In this document: positions 1-11,539 of the stretch, piece after piece
How positions within the stretch are numbered: position 1 is the first letter of the stretch
Layout of the letters: each line of letters begins with the position of its first letter
Assembly: GCA_902470345.1 (NCBI GenBank)
Contig: CABRGB010000054.1
Coordinates: forward strand, 1 to 11,539
Source of the DNA: an uncultured Collinsella sp.
GTDB taxonomy: Bacteria > Actinomycetota > Coriobacteriia > Coriobacteriales > Coriobacteriaceae
DNA length: 11,539 nucleotides
Direction of reading: 5' to 3'
Translations under genes and position numbers: made by a program
The notes under the pieces: model-generated
Database searches by the model: none
Told to the model about the DNA's origin: nothing
Seen by the model: the letters and a program-made list of their open reading frames with translations, nothing else

Positions 1-1
1 C

Positions 2-151
2 TGTATCAAAGCCATCAAAGAAGCAAACGTAGCCCTAGTCCCGGGCGACTGTTTCTGCACCGAAGGCCACATCCGCCTCAGCTACTGCGTCTCCGACAAA
101 GATCTGGACGAAGGCCTCAACCGCCTGTCCAACTTCATTTCGACTTTGTAG
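2..151 (+). CDS. PLP-dependent aminotransferase, class I/II (C-terminal fragment)
   Basis: This is the last 49 codons of a gene that runs off the left edge, ending in TAG. The fragment has the C-terminal signature of fold-type I aminotransferases of the aspartate aminotransferase superfamily: a VPG turn, then GHIRLSY, then a helix of the form SDKDLDEGLNRL. In the family the Arg of the RLSY motif (residue 25 of the fragment, bases 74-76) binds the substrate alpha-carboxylate, equivalent to Arg386 of aspartate aminotransferase, and it is present. Substrate specificity cannot be read from this fragment. Its codon use includes GTA and CTA, less biased than the ribosomal genes downstream. No clear intrinsic terminator follows it; the next element is the large inverted repeat. 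In many bacteria rplK-rplA would be expected at this place instead. Confidence 0.85.
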   Translation, partial: CIKAIKEANVALVPGDCFCTEGHIRLSYCVSDKDLDEGLNRLSNFISTL

Positions 152-283
152 TCCTCAGGGATGCAACACATCAGCCCACCGACATAAGGGTTATGCGTGG
201 GGCGCGTCGCTCAACGGACACGAGGATTCGCAACAAAGTTACCGCAGCTCCGGTCCGAGGGGCCGGGTTGAGATTTTCGTAGA

Positions 284-328
284 TTCCGCACGAGCCGAAG
301 AGCACTTAATGTGCTCTTCGTGCGAGCC
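284..328. repeat. Hairpin repeat with TTAAT loop, copy 1
   Basis: A 10-bp stem (296-305 with 311-320) closes a TTAAT loop; four more pairs (287-290 with 321-324) can extend it past a five-base bulge. The element lies at the centre of the larger inverted repeat. The same unit (TTCCGCACG, spacer, stem, AGCAC-TTAAT-GTGCT core) recurs at the right end of the window. Between copies the outer stem bases differ on both sides so that pairing is kept, which suggests that structure is selected. No coding content and no T-run. Confidence 0.75.
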
Positions 329-409
329 AGGACTTGACCGAGCGAAAATCTCAACCCGGCCCCTCGGACCGGAGCGTATGCAGGGTTTGTGTACGAATCC
401 TCGCGCCCG

Positions 410-438
410 TTGACCGACGCCGGGGTCCCCGCCATAAT
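410..438 (+). promoter_or_regulatory. Sigma70-type promoter for rplJ-rplL
   Basis: TTGACC (410-415) and CATAAT (433-438) are separated by exactly 17 bases, giving a near-consensus vegetative promoter. Transcription would start near 445, just ahead of the L10-type leader, leaving an untranslated leader of about 210 bases. The promoter lies in the outer right arm of the long inverted repeat. Confidence rests on the hexamers, spacing and position. Confidence 0.75.
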
Positions 439-451
439 ACTTTCGGTTCAC

Positions 452-536
452 GCACGAATCCGCTGCCAGAGACAGCCGGTGCAAACGGGCATCGCCCGCG
501 AGCTTAATGGGACTTCCCGCCAGCCGAGGTGGTCGA
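452..536 (+). promoter_or_regulatory. Ribosomal protein L10 leader (autoregulatory mRNA element)
   Basis: The stretch carries the sequence hallmarks of the bacterial L10 leader: an AGAGACAGCCGG segment at 468-479, a small hairpin (486-490 with 494-498), then CTTAATGG near 503-510 and GCCGAGGTGG at 523-532. In the family, L10 alone or in complex with L7/L12 binds this RNA at a kink-turn and represses the rplJ-rplL message. It lies between the promoter and a terminator in front of rplJ, the arrangement expected for transcription attenuation. A further hairpin at 534-553 overlaps the first base of the terminator stem and might serve as the competing fold. Family assignment is from recognised conserved segments, not a covariance-model search. 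Confidence 0.85.
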
Positions 537-552
537 GTAGATATGTCTTCTC

Positions 553-589
553 GCCCCCGTCGCTCATGCAGCGCGGGGGCTTTCTTTTT
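553..589 (+). terminator. Attenuator-type intrinsic terminator in the rplJ leader
   Basis: GCCCCCG (553-559) pairs with CGGGGGC (574-580), with an inner CGCT/AGCG helix around a five-base loop and one bulged T at 560. A T-rich tract (581-589) follows. It sits between the L10 leader and rplJ, so transcripts must pass it to reach the genes, making it a probable attenuator under L10 control. The first-arm sequence GCCCCCGTC is repeated at 596-604, just after the terminator, and could pair with the same second arm. Confidence 0.85.
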
Positions 590-654
590 GGACATGCCCC
601 CGTCACGTCCTTGTGGCGGACCGTGCCCGGAAAGAATTCGAGGAGGTGTAATTC

Positions 655-1176
655 ATGCCCCAGCAGTACAAAATCGACAAGGTTGCAGAGATCGAGTCCC
701 GTATCGCCGAGAACGCCGGTCTGTTCGTCGTCAACTACAACGGTCTGACGGTTAAGCAGGCTCAGGAGCTGCGTCATCAGCTTCGCGAGTGCGGCGCCGA
801 GATGAAGGTCTACAAGAACAACCTGGTCAAGATCGCTCTCAAGAACCAGGAGCAGCCCGAGCTCGACGAGATCCTCGCCGGCCCCGTCGCTTATGTGTTC
901 TACGAGTCCGAGCCGGTCGAGGCCGCTAAGGCCCTTAAGGACTTCTCCGCTCAGTCCAAGGGCGTCCTTGAGATCAAGGGCGGTATCTCCGACGGCAAGG
1001 CCGTTTCCGCTGATGATGTTAAGGCTATCGCCGAGCTGCCCACCAAGGATCAGCTTCTCGGCCAGATCGCCGGTCTCATCTCCGGTTTCGCTCGCGACAT
1101 CGCTGTCTGCGTCAACGGCGTTTCCTCTGGTCTCGCTCGTTCGATTCAGCAGGTCTCCGAGCAGAAGGCAGCCTAG
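655..1176 (+). CDS. rplJ: 50S ribosomal protein L10
   Basis: The product (173 aa, a normal length for L10) is the base of the ribosomal stalk: it binds 23S rRNA together with L11, and its C-terminal helix carries L7/L12 dimers that recruit translation GTPases. The N-terminal half reads as classical L10 (KIDKVAEIESRI, then GLFVVNYNGLTVKQAQELR and YKNNLVKIAL). The last 35 or so residues (LLGQIAGLISGFARDIAVCV to the end) form the long amphipathic L12-binding helix. The ATG at 655 is fixed by AGGAGGTG at 641-648, six bases upstream. It is the first gene behind the promoter, leader and attenuator, so L10 probably represses its own synthesis. rplL follows after 101 bases. Confidence 0.97.
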   Translation: MPQQYKIDKVAEIESRIAENAGLFVVNYNGLTVKQAQELRHQLRECGAEMKVYKNNLVKIALKNQEQPELDEILAGPVAYVFYESEPVEAAKALKDFSAQSKGVLEIKGGISDGKAVSADDVKAIAELPTKDQLLGQIAGLISGFARDIAVCVNGVSSGLARSIQQVSEQKAA

Positions 1177-1191
1177 TCGCTGTTTTCACCC

Positions 1192-1259
1192 GCGGCGGCA
1201 ACGCCGCACCCCTGGCGCATTCGCGCCGTGTTTAACTGATCTCCGTGCACAGACACGGA
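1192..1259 (+). other. Three consecutive hairpins between rplJ and rplL
   Basis: The 101-base gap holds three compact stem-loops: 1192-1197 with 1202-1207 around a GCAA tetraloop, 1214-1218 with 1223-1227 around ATTC, and 1242-1247 with 1254-1259 around a six-base loop just ahead of the rplL ribosome binding site. None is followed by a T-run, so they are not intrinsic terminators. They may stabilise or delimit the rplL message, whose product is needed in several copies per L10. That role is inference. Confidence 0.5.
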
Positions 1260-1277
1260 AACCGAAAGGACTTAGAA

Positions 1278-1655
1278 ATGGCTAAGCTTACCACCGATGA
1301 GATCATCGATGCTCTTAAGGAAATGACCCTTCTCGAGGCTTCCGAGCTCGTCAAGGCTATCGAGGACACCTTCGGCGTTTCCGCCGCTGCTCCTGCCGCC
1401 GTTGTCGCCGCTCCCGCTGCTGGCGCTGCTGAGGCCGAGGAGAAGACCGAGTTTGACGTCGTGCTCGAGGGCTTCGGCGACAACAAGATCCAGGTCATCA
1501 AGGCCGTCCGTGAGCTCACCAACCTTGGCCTGAAGGAGGCCAAGGAGGTCGTCGAGGGCGCTCCCAAGGCTGTTCTCGAGGGTGCCAAGAAGGAGGACGC
1601 CGAGGCTGCCAAGGAGAAGCTCGAGGCTGCTGGCGCTGCTGTCACCCTCAAGTAA
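1278..1655 (+). CDS. rplL: 50S ribosomal protein L7/L12
   Basis: The product (125 aa) is the multi-copy ribosomal stalk protein that recruits EF-Tu, EF-G and other GTPase factors. Residues 1-32 (AKLTTDEIIDALKEMTLLEA and following) form the dimerisation and L10-binding helices. An Ala/Pro-rich flexible hinge follows at about 36-52. The globular C-terminal domain begins at EFDVVLEGFG and includes the factor-binding signature VIKAVRELTNLGLKEAK and the terminal AGAAVTLK. The ATG at 1278 is chosen over an upstream in-frame GTG at 1245 because GAAAGGA (1264-1270) lies seven bases before it and the protein then starts MAKLTTDE as in the family. It shares the rplJ transcript and is followed by a strong terminator, which ends this unit before galU. 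Confidence 0.97.
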   Translation: MAKLTTDEIIDALKEMTLLEASELVKAIEDTFGVSAAAPAAVVAAPAAGAAEAEEKTEFDVVLEGFGDNKIQVIKAVRELTNLGLKEAKEVVEGAPKAVLEGAKKEDAEAAKEKLEAAGAAVTLK

Positions 1656-1683
1656 TCAGGCTTTCTCGCCAGATTTCTTTGCA

Positions 1684-1716
1684 GACGGGGTTCGCATTGC
1701 GAGCCCCGTCTTTTTT
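1684..1716 (+). terminator. Intrinsic terminator after rplL
   Basis: GACGGGG (1684-1690) pairs with CCCCGTC (1704-1710), extended inside by TTCGC with GCGAG around an ATT loop, and six T residues follow directly. It begins 28 bases after the rplL stop and would close the rplJ-rplL unit. Confidence 0.93.
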
Positions 1717-1968
1717 GTTATGACCCCTTTATTTTGCTGGCTCGGCATGCAAATTGCCGCCGTTTGCGGTGCGTCGGGGTCGCTACCGCTGGTCGATAAA
1801 ATTGCACCATTCGAGCAATTATTTGCGTTGACCTGCTGAAGAATGGCGCTTGCCTGCATTAACGTTAATTAGCAGCGGTAAGATACTTCGGTATCGCAAT
1901 TTGGTCTGCGGCCGCCGTGCCGCACGCACAGGGCGCATCCTGCGCCTGCGAAAGGATCCTTGAATAAT
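1717..1968 (+). other. galU upstream region: palindrome and leader hairpins, no firm promoter
   Basis: I see no gene here. A perfect 12-bp palindrome ATTAACGTTAAT lies at 1858-1869. A TTGACC (1828-1833) and a TAAGAT (1879-1884) are plausible promoter hexamers but are not at a normal spacing from each other or from a good partner. Downstream come three hairpins: GATAC-TTCG-GTATC at 1882-1895, TGCGGC with GCCGCA at 1907-1924, and GGCGCA with TGCGCC at 1932-1946, the last directly before the galU ribosome binding site. An AATTGC/GCAATT dyad lies at 1800-1820. A regulated galU promoter probably lies in the region, but I cannot place it. Confidence 0.4.
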
Positions 1969-2877
1969 ATGAAGGCAATCATCCCCGCCGCCGGTCTTGG
2001 CACGCGTTTTCTGCCTGGCACCAAGTGCACGCCCAAAGAGATGCTGCCGGTTCTCGACAAGCCGGTCATCCAGTATGTCGTCGAGGAGGCGCTCGACCCC
2101 GAGGAGGTCGACGACGCCATCATCGTTACCTCGCCCGGCAAGCCCGAGTTGCTGAACTACTTCCAGCCCGACCGTTCGCTCGAGAACCTGCTACGCGAGC
2201 GCGGTAAGGACGCCTACGCCGACGCTGTCGCCCATGCGGGCGGTATGCCGGTCGACTTCCGTTATCAGTACGAGCCCAAGGGCCTCGGTCACGCCATTCG
2301 CTCTGCTGCCGACGCTGTGGCAGGGGAGAACTTCCTGGTTCTTCTGGGCGACTACGTTGTGCCCAACCGCGACATCTGCGACAAGATGCTGGCCGTCTCC
2401 AAGGAGCACGGTGGCGCTTCGGTTATCGCCGTTGCCGCGTGCGCTCCCGAGGAAGTCAGCCGCTACGGCGTCATCGCCGGCGATCGCGTGGGCTCTCTCG
2501 AGGGCTTTGAGAATGCCGCTGACGACGAGCCCGGTGCCGTTTGGCGCATCGGTGGTCTGGTCGAGAAGCCCGCTCCCGAGGCGGCTCCGTCCAACCTGTA
2601 CATCGTCGGTCGCTACCTGCTGAGCCCGCTGGTCATGGACCTGCTGGCCGATCAGCAGGCCGGTAAGGGCGGCGAGATCCAGTTGACCGACGCCATGGCA
2701 CGTTCGCTCGACCGCGAGGCCATGTACGCTGTCGTCATCGACCCGCTGTCGGGCTACGATACCGGTACCCCGTCTGGCTGGATGGCCACCAACGCCCTCA
2801 TGGCTGCAAACGATCCTCGCTTTGCCGGCGCCTTCTGGGACGCCATCGACGAGCGCGGCGGCTTGATGCGCAAATAA
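1969..2877 (+). CDS. galU: UTP-glucose-1-phosphate uridylyltransferase
   Basis: The product makes UDP-glucose and pyrophosphate from UTP and glucose 1-phosphate, supplying glycosylation, exopolysaccharide and Leloir-pathway chemistry in the cytoplasm. The N terminus has the nucleotidyltransferase signature AAGLGTRFLP (residues 7-16) followed by PKEMLPVLDKPVIQYVVEEA. Further family features are PKGLGHAIRSA, LLGDYVVPN, LVEKP with APSNLYIVGRYLLSP, and GKGGEIQLTDAM. The length (302 aa) is typical. The ATG at 1969 is preferred over an in-frame TTG at 1960 because AAAGGA (1951-1956) is too close to the TTG. Near the C terminus the usual GalU G-x-K-L-G segment is replaced by DTGTPSG, so a related sugar-nucleotide pyrophosphorylase is possible, though the rest fits GalU. 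It forms its own unit between two terminators, separating rplJL from rpoBC. Confidence 0.9.
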   Translation: MKAIIPAAGLGTRFLPGTKCTPKEMLPVLDKPVIQYVVEEALDPEEVDDAIIVTSPGKPELLNYFQPDRSLENLLRERGKDAYADAVAHAGGMPVDFRYQYEPKGLGHAIRSAADAVAGENFLVLLGDYVVPNRDICDKMLAVSKEHGGASVIAVAACAPEEVSRYGVIAGDRVGSLEGFENAADDEPGAVWRIGGLVEKPAPEAAPSNLYIVGRYLLSPLVMDLLADQQAGKGGEIQLTDAMARSLDREAMYAVVIDPLSGYDTGTPSGWMATNALMAANDPRFAGAFWDAIDERGGLMRK

Positions 2878-2898
2878 GCCTTCGGGCATCGACATGTA

Positions 2899-2930
2899 CG
2901 GGTGCGGACTTCGGTCTGCACCCGTTTTTT
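2899..2930 (+). terminator. Intrinsic terminator after galU
   Basis: An 11-bp stem (2899-2909 with 2914-2924, one G-T pair) is capped by a C(TTCG)G tetraloop and followed by six T residues. It starts 22 bases after the galU stop and should prevent galU transcripts from reaching rpoB. Confidence 0.95.
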
Positions 2931-2950
2931 ATGCGCGCCACGGCTTGGCT

Positions 2951-3123
2951 CCGGAAAGTGCGTCCCACAATTTGACTGAATTCTGGGATGCGCTTTCCGG
3001 CTGAGGCCCCTAGCGGAAAGTGCGACCCGGAATATCGGCTCAGAACGGGATGCAGTTTCCCAGACAGGGCTCAATCGGAAACTGCGTCCCAGTTTGAGGC
3101 CTCAAAACGGGACGCAGTTTCCG
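2951..3123. repeat. Three tandem palindromic repeats (about 46-50 bp each)
   Basis: Three units of one design lie in a row: 2951-3000, 3015-3060 and 3076-3123. Each has arms of the form GGAAA(G/C)TGCG(T/A)CCC and its reverse complement, around a 16-18-base centre; the gaps between units are about 15 bases. Unit 1 has a 17-bp stem with two G-T pairs. Unit 2 has two mismatches. Unit 3 has perfect 15-bp arms and a central 14-bp palindrome (3093-3106), so nearly the whole unit folds. They resemble REP/BIME-type extragenic palindromes. No T-run follows, and they lie between the galU terminator and the rpoB promoter. Confidence 0.88.
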
Positions 3124-3284
3124 CCCGATTAACCCTCAAAGCCATTCCGCCATTCAGTGGCCCGCGCCAGCAGTCTCGTTCACAAAAAATATATGAACAG
3201 ATGTTCGATGCACACCTATCTACCTGCGTGTTTTCTGTTGAAAAACTTTGCTACTCCAAAAACTCAATCGCGTCAAGGCTTTTC
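3124..3284 (+). other. A/T-richer non-coding stretch upstream of the rpoB promoter
   Basis: No gene is supported here. The stretch is distinctly richer in A and T than its surroundings, with an A-run at 3183-3189. It contains the SOS-box-like dyad listed separately. Its composition and its position just upstream of the -35 would suit an UP-element-like or regulator-binding region, but no specific motif is certain. Confidence 0.35.
3195..3206. promoter_or_regulatory. Candidate SOS-box-like operator (GAAC-N4-GTTC)
   Basis: GAACAGATGTTC at 3195-3206 is a perfect GAACA/TGTTC dyad with a two-base centre and matches the GAAC-N4-GTTC core of Gram-positive LexA (DinR) boxes. It lies about 80 bases upstream of the rpoB -35 hexamer and does not overlap a promoter that I can identify. 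A short dyad of this kind can arise by chance, so this is tentative. Confidence 0.35.
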
Positions 3285-3312
3285 TTGCCCAACGGTCGGT
3301 ACCTGATAAAAT
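3285..3312 (+). promoter_or_regulatory. Extended -10 promoter for rpoB-rpoC
   Basis: TTGCCC (3285-3290) and TAAAAT (3307-3312) are 16 bases apart, and TGA immediately before the -10 makes it an extended -10 promoter. Transcription would start near 3319, giving a leader of about 67 bases before the rpoB GTG. Because rplJL and galU both end in strong terminators, this is probably the main promoter for rpoBC. A weak hairpin (3330-3334 with 3344-3348) lies in the leader. Confidence 0.78.
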
Positions 3313-3385
3313 ATTAGGTTGCGATAACTGGCGAAGCTATGCCTCGCCAACCCACCGAGCATTTCCGTGAAGGAGGAAAAACCTG

Positions 3386-6877
<3,492 letters not shown>

Positions 6878-6883
6878 TTGACT

Positions 6884-11362
<4,479 letters not shown>

Positions 11363-11388
11363 TTTCCTAGTACGTTAACCGTCCTTCC

Positions 11389-11426
11389 AAAGACCCGTTT
11401 CCCAACAGGGGAGCGGGTCTTTTTTT
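11389..11426 (+). terminator. Intrinsic terminator after rpoC
   Basis: AGACCCG (11391-11397) pairs with CGGGTCT (11414-11420), extended by two A-T pairs and an inner CCC/GGG helix, and is followed by a run of seven T residues (11420-11426). It begins 26 bases after the rpoC stop and would end the rpoB-rpoC unit. Confidence 0.94.
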
Positions 11427-11490
11427 GTGAGGAACGTTGCCCCGACGAGAATGTCGGATCCCCGGCCCGGGCGGCCCAGGTTTTAAGTTT

Positions 11491-11539
11491 GTCGCGAGTT
11501 CCGCACGCAAAGGAAAGCACTTAATGTGCTTTCCGTCTT
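11491..11539. repeat. Hairpin repeat with TTAAT loop, copy 2 (possibly cut by the window end)
   Basis: TTCCGCACG at 11499-11507 is followed by a 9-bp stem (11512-11520 with 11526-11534) around TTAAT, matching copy 1 at 284-328 in order, core and loop. The outer stem bases differ from copy 1 but still pair. It lies downstream of the rpoC terminator. A smaller hairpin (11442-11446 with 11453-11457) precedes it. The window ends before the 3' flank can be compared. Confidence 0.72.

Larger units (their letters stand above)
190..438. repeat. Long imperfect inverted repeat with perfect 33-bp inner arms
   Basis: Bases 247-279 and 343-375 are perfect reverse complements (33 bp). The symmetry continues outward imperfectly: 221-230 matches 394-403 exactly in reverse complement, 203-219 resembles 404-420, and 191-196 resembles 432-437. 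The 63-base centre (280-342) holds a smaller hairpin. The right outer arm contains the rplJ promoter, so the left outer arm is a degraded mirror copy in which the -35 and -10 like hexamers are only 13 bases apart. No T-run follows the inner stem, so it is not a standard intrinsic terminator. Function is unknown; an inverted duplication, a decayed miniature element, or a structured boundary element are all possible. Confidence 0.85.

Noticed and set aside
247..375. An invertible (phase-variable) promoter switch
   Set aside because: The promoter is outside the perfect arms, and the invertible part (280-342) has no convincing promoter and is itself largely palindromic. Inversion would change little. 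No recombinase gene is in view.
247..375. A 6S RNA or a strong intrinsic terminator for the aminotransferase gene
   Set aside because: The stem lacks the central bubble pattern of 6S RNA, and no T-run follows it.
239..777. Several overlapping open frames on both strands in the rplJ leader
   Set aside because: They cross the inverted repeat, promoter, L10 leader and attenuator, show no family resemblance and lack convincing starts.
1960..1968. TTG at 1960 as the galU start
   Set aside because: AAAGGA ends three bases before it, too close; the ATG at 1969 is better placed and the family motif begins right after it.
2951..3123. A small CRISPR array (regularly spaced repeats)
   Set aside because: The repeats are long palindromes with variable centres and imperfect arms, with spacers of only about 15 bases, and no cas genes are nearby. 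Extragenic palindromes fit better.
2988..3317. A 109-codon plus-strand frame between galU and rpoB
   Set aside because: It begins inside the palindrome array, has no good ribosome binding site, runs through the rpoB promoter, and the sequence is explained by repeats and regulatory DNA.

Overview
The window is a housekeeping locus from a high-GC bacterium, most likely a Coriobacteriia member such as Collinsella (Actinomycetota). This is inferred from the actinobacterial-type RpoB and RpoC without the large proteobacterial insertions, the strong C/G-ending codon bias, and general resemblance to Coriobacteriia proteins. The genus is an inference.

Layout, all on the + strand: the 3' end of a class I/II aminotransferase gene (2-151); a 500-base non-coding region with a large imperfect inverted repeat (190-438), a sigma70-type promoter (410-438), an L10-type ribosomal-protein leader and an attenuator-like terminator; rplJ (655-1176) and rplL (1278-1655) with a terminator; galU (1969-2877) with its own terminator; about 380 bases with three tandem palindromes, an SOS-box-like dyad and an extended -10 promoter; rpoB (3386-6877) and rpoC (6884-11362), tightly coupled, with a strong terminator; then a second copy of a hairpin repeat also present near the left edge.

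In most bacteria rplJ-rplL and rpoB-rpoC form one transcription unit, usually behind rplK-rplA. Here galU and two intrinsic terminators separate them, rplKA is not immediately upstream, and rpoBC has its own promoter. Stalk-protein synthesis (L10 feedback at the leader and attenuator) and RNA polymerase synthesis therefore look uncoupled.

The most striking content is inside the RNA polymerase genes. RpoC carries a C-terminal extension of about 220 residues containing a helix-hairpin-helix domain that aligns without gaps to the DNA-binding C-terminal domain of the alpha subunit, keeping the positions equivalent to E. coli alpha R265, N268, G296, K298 and E302. RpoB has an eight-residue-longer, rewritten fork loop 2. 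RpoC also departs from near-universal sequence in the bridge helix, trigger loop and C-terminal core. Together these suggest a lineage-specific remodelling of the polymerase active centre plus a possible extra promoter-DNA-binding module on beta-prime.
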